Part shown: positions 7,174-14,958 of the stretch, in pieces
Numbering within the stretch: position 1 is the stretch's first letter
How the letters are laid out: each line of letters begins with the position of its first letter
Origin: Oscillibacter ruminantium GH1
Lineage (GTDB): Bacteria > Bacillota > Clostridia > Oscillospirales > Oscillospiraceae
NCBI RefSeq assembly: GCF_000307265.1
Contig: NZ_DF158900.1
Location: 159,294 to 223,293 of the forward strand
Direction: 5' to 3'
DNA: 64,000 nt
Position numbers and translations under genes: made by a program
The notes under the pieces: model-generated
What the model saw: the letters and a program-made list of their open reading frames with translations, nothing else
The model's database searches: none
Told to the model about the DNA's origin: nothing

Positions 7174-8181
7174 ATGAAGAAGGTGCGCAAGACCTTGATC
7201 GTCCTGCTGGCCGTTGTGTTTTTAGGCAGCATCGGTGTTTTGATCCGCCAGCTGCTCCAATACCGGGAGGGGGCGCAGACCTATTCCGAGGCCGAAGAGC
7301 TGGTGGGCCTGCCGGATTTTTCAGAGGAGACTGCACCGCCAGCGTCTTCCTCTGAAACGGGGACAACATATGTTGACCCCTATGCCGATGCGCTGGCCGC
7401 CATGGATTTTTCCGCTCTGCGAGAGGTCAATGGCGATGTGCTGGGCTGGATTCTGATTCCCGGAACCAAAATCTCCTATCCGCTGGTGCAGGGAACGGAT
7501 AACCAGTATTATCTGAGCCACACTTGGAAAAAGTGGAACAGTGTGGTGGGAGCAATTTTTCTGGAGTGCAACAACAGCGGCGACTTTTCTGATTTCAATA
7601 CCCTTGTGTACGGACACCGGATGAACGACGGCTCTATGTTCGCGGGATTGAAAAACTACAAGCAGAAGAGCTATTTCAAAAGCCATCCCGCAGTCTATAT
7701 CACCGATGATAGCGGAACCCGGAAATACGATATTTTTGCCGCTTATGAGGTCAGTACGCAGGGAGACACCTATCGCATCGGCCAGCACAGCGACAGCGCC
7801 AAGCAGATATACATTGACTATTGCTTGTCCCAGTCGCTTTACGACACCGGCGTGGTCCCCACGGTGAACGACCGAATCGTCACCCTCTCCACCTGCACCG
7901 GAAACGGTCATGCCACCCGCTGGGTGGTGCAGGCCCGGCTGCTGGGGTCGGCCAAGGAAACGCCTGCCGACGCACTTGCGCAGACTGATTCCGCCGCAGC
8001 TCCGGAAACACCTGCTGAAGTCCTCCCGGAACCGGATACCTCCGCGTCTGCATCTGCCGCTTCCGGCTCGGCAGAAAATCCTGTGGATGCCGGTGTGCCT
8101 GCGGCGGAGAACGCACAAACCCCTGCTGGACAGACGAGCGGCGCAGTTGCGGTGCCTTCCGAGACAAATGAAACTCCGTAA
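7174..8181 (+). CDS. class B sortase with low-complexity C-terminal tail
   Basis: A 335-residue membrane-anchored transpeptidase. The start at 7174 is chosen for its AAAGGAG site; the frame is open upstream. Membrane anchor ~7-27, then the sortase B domain (~70-255) with VNGDVLGWILIPGT, catalytic His in VYGHRM, catalytic Cys in TLSTCTG and Arg in ATRWVVQA. Class B sortases attach proteins carrying NPQTN/SPKTG-like signals to the wall. After the domain comes an ~80-residue Ala/Pro/Ser/Glu-rich tail, unusual for SrtB. It follows pilT by 25 bases, suggesting co-transcription; no substrate with a recognisable sorting signal is seen in the window. Confidence 0.9.
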   Translation: MKKVRKTLIVLLAVVFLGSIGVLIRQLLQYREGAQTYSEAEELVGLPDFSEETAPPASSSETGTTYVDPYADALAAMDFSALREVNGDVLGWILIPGTKISYPLVQGTDNQYYLSHTWKKWNSVVGAIFLECNNSGDFSDFNTLVYGHRMNDGSMFAGLKNYKQKSYFKSHPAVYITDDSGTRKYDIFAAYEVSTQGDTYRIGQHSDSAKQIYIDYCLSQSLYDTGVVPTVNDRIVTLSTCTGNGHATRWVVQARLLGSAKETPADALAQTDSAAAPETPAEVLPEPDTSASASAASGSAENPVDAGVPAAENAQTPAGQTSGAVAVPSETNETP

Positions 8182-8188
8182 GCAGAAG

Positions 8189-8230
8189 AAAAGCGTTCCG
8201 CAGACGAAGTTCGTTTGCGGAACGCTTTTT
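8189..8230 (+). terminator. intrinsic terminator after the pilus/sortase cluster
   Basis: A stem of about 19 bp (8189-8207 with 8211-8229, one G-U) with a 3-base loop runs into a T-run. It ends the rightward operon and lies tail-to-tail with bioY. Confidence 0.9.
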
Positions 8231-8252
8231 TAATGAGTTTTAAGTTTAAAGG

Positions 8253-8810
8253 TCAGGAGGGATTCTCCGTTGCTGCGGCTTGGGTTTTCACATGGGGCAG
8301 CAGCTTGGGCGAGAGAATGCCCACCACCAGAATTTTCACCATATCGCCGGGGAGGAAGGGAATCATGCCCGCCATGAAAACAGCCCATGTGCTCAGACCT
8401 TTTCCTATGTAGACATTCAGAATAAACGCCATATAGGGCAGTCCCACCAGATACAAAACCGCCAGTCCTGCAAGAGACGCCAGCAGGATACGCCACAGGG
8501 ACCGGCTGCCCGCCGTCAGCTTGCCAATTACCCAAGCGGCGGGGATCAGTCCGATCAAAAAGCCGCAGGTGGGATAAAGAAAGTATCCAAAACCGCCGCC
8601 GGAAGTGAAGATGGGCAGTCCTAAAAGACCCAGCGCCACGTACACCAGCTGACTGAGCGCGCCGTATTTCGCCCCCAGCAGGACGCCTGCCAGAGCGGTG
8701 AAGAAAAATTGCAGAGTAATGGCAGAATAGAGAAACGGAATCTTGATAAACGCGCCCACGGCGGTTAACGCCGCAAAAAGAGCGGTTAAAATCAGCATTT
8801 TTGTTTTCAT
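8253..8810 (-). CDS. bioY: biotin transporter substrate-binding component BioY
   Basis: A 185-residue integral membrane protein with about six hydrophobic segments. Family signatures are visible: N-terminal ALFAALTAVGAFI, FFTALAGVLLGAKYGALSQLVYVALGLLGLPIF and TSGGGFGYFLYPTCGFLIG, the conserved BioY core. BioY is the S-component that captures biotin and works alone or with the shared ECF energizing module (not in this window). The gene is single, read from a promoter overlapped by a BirA operator at 8821-8853, so biotin repression by the divergent birA product is strongly implied. Confidence 0.93.
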   Translation of the reverse strand: MKTKMLILTALFAALTAVGAFIKIPFLYSAITLQFFFTALAGVLLGAKYGALSQLVYVALGLLGLPIFTSGGGFGYFLYPTCGFLIGLIPAAWVIGKLTAGSRSLWRILLASLAGLAVLYLVGLPYMAFILNVYIGKGLSTWAVFMAGMIPFLPGDMVKILVVGILSPKLLPHVKTQAAATENPS

Positions 8811-8820
8811 GACGCCTCCT

Positions 8821-8853
8821 ATTGTAAACCGGAAAATTAACTTGGTTTACAAT
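8821..8853. promoter_or_regulatory. BirA operator (biotin box) controlling bioY
   Basis: ATTGTAAACC (8821-8830) and its exact inverted copy GGTTTACAAT (8844-8853) are separated by 13 bases. This matches the known BirA half-site TTGTAAACC/GGTTTACAA with slightly shorter spacing than the usual 14-16. It lies immediately downstream of the leftward -10 element, over the start of transcription, the expected place for repression. Confidence 0.9.
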
Positions 8854-8881
8854 AGAATAGCACACTTTTCAAAATTGTCAA
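8854..8881 (-). promoter_or_regulatory. bioY promoter
   Basis: On the minus strand a perfect TTGACA (8881-8876), a 16-base spacer and TATTCT (8859-8854). The BirA operator abuts the -10. Confidence 0.8.
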
Positions 8882-8918
8882 CTATGGTTTTTTAACGAGT
8901 TTACAAATGGAGCGGCAG

Positions 8919-8947
8919 TTTACAAAATGGGCAGAATATGGTATGCT
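8919..8947 (+). promoter_or_regulatory. birA promoter
   Basis: TTTACA (8919-8924), 17-base spacer, TATGCT (8942-8947) with TGG extended -10 (8939-8941). The -35 is embedded in a GTTTACAA sequence identical to one half of the BirA box; another copy sits at 8899-8906. This promoter also shows that the ATG at 8907 cannot be the start of birA. Confidence 0.7.
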
Positions 8948-8978
8948 GACACAGAATTTGCGGAAGGAGGCGGACTTC

Positions 8979-9983
8979 ATGAGTCGTCAAACGGTACTGG
9001 AGCTGCTGAAAAGCCGCGGGGAGGACTTCCTCTCCGGAGAAGAGATTGCCCAGCGGCTGGGTTTGAGCCGGGCGGCTGTGTGGAAGGCGGTGGATGCTCT
9101 GCGCAAGGAGGGCTATGTCATCGAGGCCCGAACCAGCCAGGGCTATCGGCTGACCGGCTCGCCGGACGTGCTGACAGAGAAGGAAATTCGCAGCTTTCTG
9201 GGGCCTACGGCGCTGGTGGGAAAAAATCTGGTGTGCCTTGAAAGCGTGGATTCCACCAACACTTATTTAAAAAAGCAGGCGCTGACCGGAATTCCGGACG
9301 GGACAGCTGTCACGGCGGACTGCCAGACCGGGGGCCGGGGCCGCATGGATCGGGTGTTCCAGAATCCAAAGGGAAAACTGGTGGCGCTCTCCGTGCTGCT
9401 GAGGCCGGAGGTGCCGCTGGAGCGCCTGACCTGCGTTACCGCGCAGACCGCCGTGGCGTTGTGCGGCGCGGTGGAAGAGGTTTGCGGCGTGCGGCCGCAG
9501 ATCAAGTGGACCAACGATTTGGTGATCGACCGAAAAAAGCTCTGCGGCATTCTAACGGAAATGGCGCTGGAGGGCGAGACGGGACGGCTGCAATATCTGG
9601 TGATGGGCATTGGCGTGAATGTTCATCAAACGCCGGAGGATTTTGGTCCGGAGCTGGCTGAGATAGCAACGTCTTTGGATATGGTCCTTGGCCGACACAT
9701 CTCCCGCCCCGCGCTGGCGGCGGCGGAGATTCGGGCGCTGGACCGGCTGTATGCGGACATCTGCCGGGGAGATACCCAGCGGTATGTGGATGCGTACCGG
9801 CGGGACTGCGTGACGTTGGGGAAAACCGTGCAGCTGCTCTCCGCCGACGGTCGCCGGGAGACGGCGCAGGCGCTGGATATCGACGATGAATTCGGCTTGA
9901 TCGTGCGGCTGGCGGACGGCACGGTGCGGACCGTCCGCACCGGGGAAGTCTCTGTCCGGGGAATGTATGGCTATGTGGATTAA
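8979..9983 (+). CDS. birA: bifunctional biotin-[acetyl-CoA-carboxylase] ligase and biotin operon repressor BirA
   Basis: A 334-residue protein. The start at 8979 is chosen because GGAAGGAGG precedes it and the promoter lies at 8919-8947. Residues ~1-65 are a winged helix (LSGEEIAQRLGLSRAAVWKAVDALRKEGY), making this the DNA-binding class of ligase. The catalytic domain shows the biotin/adenylate loop as GRGRMDRVFQNPKGKL, KWTNDLVIDRKKLCGILTEM and GIGVNVHQTPEDF; a C-terminal SH3-like domain follows (~275-334). It attaches biotin to carboxyl carrier proteins and, as biotinyl-AMP complex, represses the divergent bioY. Confidence 0.95.
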   Translation: MSRQTVLELLKSRGEDFLSGEEIAQRLGLSRAAVWKAVDALRKEGYVIEARTSQGYRLTGSPDVLTEKEIRSFLGPTALVGKNLVCLESVDSTNTYLKKQALTGIPDGTAVTADCQTGGRGRMDRVFQNPKGKLVALSVLLRPEVPLERLTCVTAQTAVALCGAVEEVCGVRPQIKWTNDLVIDRKKLCGILTEMALEGETGRLQYLVMGIGVNVHQTPEDFGPELAEIATSLDMVLGRHISRPALAAAEIRALDRLYADICRGDTQRYVDAYRRDCVTLGKTVQLLSADGRRETAQALDIDDEFGLIVRLADGTVRTVRTGEVSVRGMYGYVD

Positions 9984-10025
9984 GACCTGCACGGCAAAGA
10001 ATCAAACATCAAGGGAGAAAGCGGA

Positions 10026-10568
10026 TTGAAAAAGTATTGGGAGCTGTTTATCACCTTTGCAAAGGTGGGCGTGATGACATTTGGCGGTGGAATGGCCATG
10101 CTGCCGATTTTGCAGCGGGAAATCATGGAAAACAAGGGCTGGGTCACCGAGGATGAACTGACGGACTATTTTGCCATCGGCCAGTGTACGCCCGGCATCA
10201 TCGCGGTGAATACCGCCACCTTTGTGGGGCAGAAGCTGTGCGGCGCGTTGGGCGGCATCGTGGCGACGCTGGGTGTTGTGTTTCCGTCTCTCGTTATCAT
10301 TACAATTCTGGCGGGCCTCATCAACAACTTTTCGGATTTGGCATGGGTGCAGAATGCCTTTGCGGGGATTCAGGTTTGCGTCTGCGTCCTGATTCTCAAC
10401 GCGGTGGTGAAGCTGCTGAAAAAGTCCGTGGTGGATAAGCGGACGCTGGTGATTTTTCTGCTGGTGCTGGCAGGGGGATATGCACTGAACGTCTCTCCGG
10501 TGGTATTTGTGGTGCTCTCCGCGCTGGCGGGCATCGTGCTCAAGCAGCTGGAGGTGAAAAAGGCATGA
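10026..10568 (+). CDS. chrA: chromate transporter, first half (short-chain CHR family)
   Basis: A 180-residue CHR-domain membrane protein starting with TTG, with a GGGAGAAAG-type site upstream. The CHR signature is visible: FGGGMAMLPILQREI followed by WVTEDELTDYFAIGQCTPGIIAVNTATFVG, then several hydrophobic segments. It overlaps the second half-size partner by 4 bases; such pairs form a heterodimer equal to the two-domain ChrA. Despite the name, the natural substrate in gut Clostridia may be another anion. Confidence 0.9.
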   Translation: MKKYWELFITFAKVGVMTFGGGMAMLPILQREIMENKGWVTEDELTDYFAIGQCTPGIIAVNTATFVGQKLCGALGGIVATLGVVFPSLVIITILAGLINNFSDLAWVQNAFAGIQVCVCVLILNAVVKLLKKSVVDKRTLVIFLLVLAGGYALNVSPVVFVVLSALAGIVLKQLEVKKA

Positions 10569-11152
10569 TCTATCTTCAGCTTTTTTGGGAGTTTTTTAAA
10601 ACCGGCCTTTTTGCCGTGGGCGGCGGAATGGCAACCCTGCCGTTTTTGTCCCATATCGGTGAGTCTACCGGCTGGTACACGCAGGCGCAGTTGATGAACA
10701 TGCTGGCGGTGTCCGAATCCACACCCGGCCCCATCGGCATCAACATGGCGACCTATGTGGGGTTCACGGTGGCCGGCGTCCCGGGAGCGGTGATCGCAAC
10801 CCTCGGCGAGGTGACGCCCTCCATTATCGTAATTTTGATTATCGCGGCGATTTTGCAGCAGTTCCGGCACAATAAATATGTGGAATTTGCGTTTTACGGC
10901 CTGCGCCCCGCGTCCACCGGACTGATCGGCGCGGCTTGCGCAGGCGTGATCGTGGAGACGCTGATAAATACCGCCGCTGTTTCCACGGCAGGCGTGGACT
11001 GGGCAAGCCTGCTGAAATGGCAGGGTTTGATTCTGGCGGCGATTTTGCTGGTGTTCACCAATTGGGTGAAACCCACGAAGAAGTGGCACCCCATTATCTT
11101 CATTGGAATTTCCGCCGTCGTTGGCATCGTTTTCCGCTTCGGCGGCGTATAA
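10565..11152 (+). CDS. chrA: chromate transporter, second half (short-chain CHR family)
   Basis: A 195-residue CHR-domain protein, partner of the preceding gene (ATGA overlap). Motifs GGGMATLPFLSHIGE and LAVSESTPGPIGINMATYVG match the family's Pro/Gly-rich core; about six hydrophobic segments follow. Together they should be a proton-coupled anion exporter. An imperfect 20-bp hairpin at 11211-11254 ends the unit. Confidence 0.9.
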   Translation: MIYLQLFWEFFKTGLFAVGGGMATLPFLSHIGESTGWYTQAQLMNMLAVSESTPGPIGINMATYVGFTVAGVPGAVIATLGEVTPSIIVILIIAAILQQFRHNKYVEFAFYGLRPASTGLIGAACAGVIVETLINTAAVSTAGVDWASLLKWQGLILAAILLVFTNWVKPTKKWHPIIFIGISAVVGIVFRFGGV

Positions 11153-11210
11153 AATTCCCTGCCTGATTTAAGAAAGACGCACACCGGATCGGCATATTGA
11201 TGAACAAATT

Positions 11211-11254
11211 GAGGCAGAGGGTCCAAAGCCATTTGGCTTTGGATCCTCTGCCTC
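11211..11254. terminator. hairpin terminator between convergent genes
   Basis: A 20-bp stem with a single G-U pair (11211-11230 with 11235-11254) and a 4-base loop. T-runs are weak on both sides; it lies between the rightward chromate genes and the leftward DUF1294 gene and may serve both. Confidence 0.65.
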
Positions 11255-11275
11255 AATAAATTCCTCGATGACCGC

Positions 11276-11638
11276 TCACCAAGCGGAGTGGAAATAGACC
11301 CAGATTCCTGCGGCGACGACGAACTGCAGAATCAGGATCGCCGGGATACCAAAGCGGAACGTCTTGTGCAGAGTCTTGTGGTGAAAGACCTTCATCCCAA
11401 TCAGCGCGCCTATACTGCCGCCAATGGCGCTGAGAAAAAACAGCGTTTTTTCCGGGACGCGTCGGGCGGATTCGTGGTGTTCCTTCCATTTGGCTTTCCA
11501 CTTGTCAAAACCAAATACGAAAAATGTAATCAGGTTGATAAGTACCAGCCACACAGCGAGAATCCCCCAAGGCGAGCCGATAAAAGCCCAAAGTGTGGTT
11601 CCGGTGGACTCTGGTGGAATAAATGATACGGTTTCCAT
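11276..11638 (-). CDS. DUF1294 family membrane protein
   Basis: A 120-residue protein with three or four hydrophobic segments (~24-48, ~67-85, ~97-115). The family core NLITFFVFGFDKWKAK...RVPEKTLFFLSAIGGSIGALIGMKVFHHKT is clearly present. DUF1294 proteins are small inner-membrane proteins of unknown function. A CAGGAGGT ribosome site sits 6 bases before the ATG. It lies downstream of psuG but the terminator at 11651-11680 separates them, so it probably has its own promoter. Confidence 0.88.
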   Translation of the reverse strand: METVSFIPPESTGTTLWAFIGSPWGILAVWLVLINLITFFVFGFDKWKAKWKEHHESARRVPEKTLFFLSAIGGSIGALIGMKVFHHKTLHKTFRFGIPAILILQFVVAAGIWVYFHSAW

Positions 11639-11650
11639 ACAGACCTCCTG

Positions 11651-11680
11651 AAAAAAGCTGGCCGGGGTATCCCGGCCAGC
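11651..11680 (-). terminator. intrinsic terminator of psuKG
   Basis: A perfect 10-bp GC-rich stem (11657-11666 with 11671-11680), GTAT loop, and six U on the minus strand (A-run 11651-11656). Confidence 0.9.
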
Positions 11681-11697
11681 TCATTTTATATCAACTT

Positions 11698-12624
11698 TCA
11701 GTTCTTTGCAAGGCTTGCCAGCTCTGCGGCGGTCTTGGCGGCCAGACGGGCGTTGTTATACACCAGCTGGATGTTGGAATTCAGAGAGTCGCCGCCGGTG
11801 AGATCCTTGATCTTTGCCAGCAGGAAGGGAGTCGTCTCCTTGCCGTGGATGCCCTGCTTCTTCGCGTCGGTGATTGCCTCGTCGATAGCCTTGTTGATAG
11901 CATCTGCATCCATGGAGTATTCCTCGGGAATGGGGTTGGTCACCAGCATGCCGCCGCCGAGGCCCATCTCCTGCTTGACGTGAAATGCCTTTGCCAGCTC
12001 CGCGGGCGTGTCCAGCTCATAGTCCACCTTGAAGCCGGATTTGCGGGTGTAGAACGCGGGCAGTTCCTCCGTGCCGTAGCCAATGACGGGAACGCCATGA
12101 GTTTCCAGATACTCCAGCGTCAGTCCCAGATCCAGAATGGATTTGGCGCCCGCGCAGATGACCATAACGGGCGTATGGGCCAGCTCTTCCAGATCGGCGG
12201 AGACGTCCATGGTGGTTTCTGCGCCCCGGTGCACGCCGCCGATGCCGCCGGTAGCAAAGACCTTGATGCCCGCGAGGTTGGCGATAATCATGGTGGTGGT
12301 AACGGTGCAGGCGCCGTCTCGGCCCTGTGCCACCAGCACCGGCAGATCCCGGCGGCTGGCCTTGGGAACGGCGTGACCGGTCTTGCCCAGATAGTCGATC
12401 TCCGCTTCGCTGAGGCCCGCCTTCAGGCGGCCCTTGATGACGGCGATGGTGGCGGGCACGGCCCCGTTGTCCCGGATCAGCTTCTCCACATTCAGCGCCG
12501 TCTCCACGTTTTGAGGATAGGGCATACCGTGGGAGATGATGGTGGATTCCAGAGCCACAACGGGTTTGCCCGCGTCCAGCGCGGCTTTGACTTCGGGGGC
12601 GATATCCAGATATTTGTTCAACAT
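11698..12624 (-). CDS. psuG: pseudouridine-5'-phosphate glycosidase
   Basis: A 308-residue enzyme that splits pseudouridine 5'-phosphate into uracil and ribose 5-phosphate. Family signatures: VVALESTIISHGMPYPQNV near the N-terminus, TVTTTMIIANLAGIKVFATGGIGGVHRGAETTMDVSADL in the centre and the VPVIGYGTEELPAFYTRKSG segment. The start at 12624 has a GGAGGAAT site 4-11 bases upstream; the 13 extra codons before it are not needed. Follows the kinase gene psuK by about 70 bases in one operon. Confidence 0.95.
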   Translation of the reverse strand: MLNKYLDIAPEVKAALDAGKPVVALESTIISHGMPYPQNVETALNVEKLIRDNGAVPATIAVIKGRLKAGLSEAEIDYLGKTGHAVPKASRRDLPVLVAQGRDGACTVTTTMIIANLAGIKVFATGGIGGVHRGAETTMDVSADLEELAHTPVMVICAGAKSILDLGLTLEYLETHGVPVIGYGTEELPAFYTRKSGFKVDYELDTPAELAKAFHVKQEMGLGGGMLVTNPIPEEYSMDADAINKAIDEAITDAKKQGIHGKETTPFLLAKIKDLTGGDSLNSNIQLVYNNARLAAKTAAELASLAKN

Positions 12625-12693
12625 AATGATTCCTCCACGTATAATTTGTTCAAGAAATAGCAATTTGTTTTAAAAAATCGGGCGTTTAAAGGA

Positions 12694-13785
12694 CTACGCC
12701 GTCTCACCGGTTTTGGCCCGGCGAAGCAGCTCCTCCTCCCGCATGGCGGGATTGATCGTCTCGCCGCTCTCCATGGCGATGGAGGACGCGGCCAGACCCA
12801 GTCGGGCAGTGCCTTCCAGATTCGTACCTTGCAGATACGCCCAAGTAATGGCGGCCATGAATGCATCGCCGCAGCCGGTGGTATTCACCATGGTGCCGGG
12901 GATGACCGGCAGATGAACGCTTCCCTCGTGATCGGCAGCGAAAACCCCGTCGCTGCCCAAAGAGATAAAGACCCGCCGCAAGCCGGTTTCCAGCAGCGTT
13001 TTTGCCGCCAGACGCAGACTCGCCTCGTCGGTGATCTTCACACCGGAGAGCAGTTCCGCCTCAATGCGGTTGGGCTTGAGGGTGTGGAGCTTGCCGAGGA
13101 TGGGCCGTATTTTCTCCGCCTTCGCGGTGGAAACTGGGTCGCAGAAGATGGGGGCCGCGCAGTGCTCCGCCAGATATTGAAGCGTCTGCGCCGGGGGATT
13201 CGTATCCGCCACCACCACCTGCGCGCCGTCCAGCAGTTTTTGCCGCTGGGCTAAAAACTGGGGGGTGAGATGCTGGTAAATATCCATGTCGCTGACTGCC
13301 AGCGCCATGTCGCCACGCTCGTCCGTAATAAATAGGTAAGTGGACGTGTGCTCTCCCGACAGAAACGGGGCGTGGGACACGTCAATGCCCAGTTCCGCGC
13401 AGCTGGCGGCAATCTTCTGGGCGTTCAAATCGTCTCCAAACACTGTCAGAAGCCGCACATCCATCCCCAGCAAGGCCATGTTGTGTGCGATATTCCGCCC
13501 CACGCCGCCAAGGCTCATGCGCACCCGTCCGGGATTGGAATCGTGAGCCACCGGGGATTCCGACGGCCAGCCGCCGATGTCCATGTTCACGCCGCCCACC
13601 ACCGCTGCGTATGGCTCGGTGCGGACGATGTAGCCCTTTCCGGCAATGCAGCCCTTTTTCATCAGGTTCGAGATGTGTACCGCCACGCTGGAGCGGGTAA
13701 TGCCCGCTTTTTCCGCCAGTTCCTGCTGGGAAATCAGGGGATTTTCCTCGATCCAGTTCAGCAGCTGGCGCTCTCGCTGCGTCAT
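12694..13785 (-). CDS. psuK: pseudouridine kinase (PfkB family) with N-terminal winged helix
   Basis: A 363-residue protein. Residues ~1-58 form an HTH (NPLISQQELAEKAGITRSSVAVHISNLMKKG), the rest a PfkB/ribokinase-type sugar kinase with VVGGVNMDIGG, MSLGGVGRNIAHNMALLG and the C-terminal NTTGCGDAFMAA motif holding the catalytic Asp. It phosphorylates pseudouridine for PsuG. The fused DNA-binding domain suggests that the kinase also regulates its own operon, a design seen in several Firmicutes and enterobacterial PfkB kinases. Confidence 0.9.
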   Translation of the reverse strand: MTQRERQLLNWIEENPLISQQELAEKAGITRSSVAVHISNLMKKGCIAGKGYIVRTEPYAAVVGGVNMDIGGWPSESPVAHDSNPGRVRMSLGGVGRNIAHNMALLGMDVRLLTVFGDDLNAQKIAASCAELGIDVSHAPFLSGEHTSTYLFITDERGDMALAVSDMDIYQHLTPQFLAQRQKLLDGAQVVVADTNPPAQTLQYLAEHCAAPIFCDPVSTAKAEKIRPILGKLHTLKPNRIEAELLSGVKITDEASLRLAAKTLLETGLRRVFISLGSDGVFAADHEGSVHLPVIPGTMVNTTGCGDAFMAAITWAYLQGTNLEGTARLGLAASSIAMESGETINPAMREEELLRRAKTGETA

Positions 13786-13829
13786 GGGGCCACCTCCTAA
13801 ACTTTTTTAAATTTAATAATCACATGTTT

Positions 13830-13857
13830 AGTTTACTCGTTTTCATGGATTTGTCAA
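13830..13857 (-). promoter_or_regulatory. psuKG promoter candidate
   Basis: On the minus strand TTGACA (13857-13852), 16-base spacer, TAAACT (13835-13830). The AT-rich stretch that follows to 13800 would hold any operator for the PsuK winged helix; no clean palindrome is obvious there. Confidence 0.55.
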
Positions 13858-13950
13858 TAGAAAAATCTTTGTTTATCCGCACAAAATCTGAAAGAGGTGG
13901 AACGAAATGGTGAACGGCTCCGTCCAAACCGAAAAGGAGGATGAACCGAA

Positions 13951-14802
13951 ATGAATTATAGACAAATTCTACCGTTTTTCGCGGCGCTGAGTCTGGTGTT
14001 GAGCGCCTGCGGGCAGGTACCGCAGGGCGGCGGGAGTACCCTGCCGGATGGCGCGGCTTCCGGAACCGGAGAAACCCGGCCCGCCGGAGCGGTTCTCACC
14101 TGCCGTATTGTGGACGGGGCGGCGGACGGTCGGCTGCTGCTGGCGGATCTGGACGGAACGGCAAACGGCGTGTATACTCTGCCGGTGGGAGAGATTCCAG
14201 TGACAGTGGACGGAAAAAACGCCGCCGCCGAAGACCTTGCCGACGGAATGACATTGGAGGTGGAATACTCCGGCGACGTCCTAGAGACGTATCCCGCCCA
14301 GCTAGCGAACGTCTCGGCCCTGCGGGCGCAGACAGCGCCCGACGGTAGACTTGCCGACCTGTGCGGACTTTATCTCCGGGTGCTGGACGACCTCTGGGCC
14401 GTGGATGCGGGACTCAATGGAATGGAGGACGGCGGCACGGTTCCCTACGTGGGCGTGGATTTGAGCGGCGCTCCCGGAGAACTGACAGCCGCGGAAAAAT
14501 CCGCGATTATCTGGCAGTTTGGGCAGGCCCACGGTGTGACTCCTCTGACCGGAACTTTCGACGAGCTGGCGGAGCAGGGCTATATTGACCGGGAGGGCCT
14601 TTACTGGAAGGACGGCGTTCTGTTTTCCATTAAAGAAAACTACGGACACGACACGGAATGTTACAGTCTGCCGGTACTGCACTTCGACGCGCAGAAGTGG
14701 CGGAGCGGCCTGGGTGCCTATTTCTTCTCTGACTGCACCGCTGTCTGGCCGGAGAGCGGACCGTGGACGGATTACACCGTGGGAAGCGAGGCCATCTCCT
14801 GA
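13951..14802 (+). CDS. putative lipoprotein, function unknown
   Basis: A 283-residue protein with a lipoprotein signal peptide ending at SLVLSACG. After a Gly/Ser/Pro-rich linker there is a domain (~48-115) with repeated Val/Leu beta-prone stretches, and a C-terminal part (~125-283) beginning with a helical LCGLYLRVLDDLWAVD. I do not recognise a catalytic motif. AAGGAGG precedes the ATG. Standing between two leftward genes and the ABC exporter, it has no obvious partners; a hairpin at 14829-14863 closes it. Confidence 0.8.
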   Translation: MNYRQILPFFAALSLVLSACGQVPQGGGSTLPDGAASGTGETRPAGAVLTCRIVDGAADGRLLLADLDGTANGVYTLPVGEIPVTVDGKNAAAEDLADGMTLEVEYSGDVLETYPAQLANVSALRAQTAPDGRLADLCGLYLRVLDDLWAVDAGLNGMEDGGTVPYVGVDLSGAPGELTAAEKSAIIWQFGQAHGVTPLTGTFDELAEQGYIDREGLYWKDGVLFSIKENYGHDTECYSLPVLHFDAQKWRSGLGAYFFSDCTAVWPESGPWTDYTVGSEAIS

Positions 14803-14828
14803 GCGCAGTGCTTGGGAATCAAGGATAA

Positions 14829-14863
14829 AATCCCGGTCAGATGCAGGGCGTTTGACCGGGATT
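14829..14863 (+). terminator. probable terminator after the lipoprotein gene
   Basis: An 11-bp perfect stem (14829-14839 with 14853-14863) with a 13-base loop; the following T-run is short, so termination may be partial. Confidence 0.55.
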
Positions 14864-14868
14864 GCTTG

Positions 14869-14897
14869 TTGCGCGGAGCACACGGGCGTGTTATAAT
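14869..14897 (+). promoter_or_regulatory. promoter of the ABC exporter operon
   Basis: Perfect TATAAT (14892-14897) with a TGT extended -10 (14889-14891); the -35 (TTGCGC, 14869-14874, 17-base spacer) is weak. It shows that the in-frame ATG at 14812 is not the start of the ABC gene. Confidence 0.65.
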
Positions 14898-14958
14898 CAA
14901 CTCTATATTGAAATTTCGCGGTTCTGAACAGGAATCGGATAAAAAACAGGAGAGAGAC

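Noticed and set aside
8907..8978. Upstream extension of birA from the ATG at 8907
   Set aside because: The extension overlaps the birA promoter at 8919-8947; the ATG at 8979 has a good ribosome site and matches the family.
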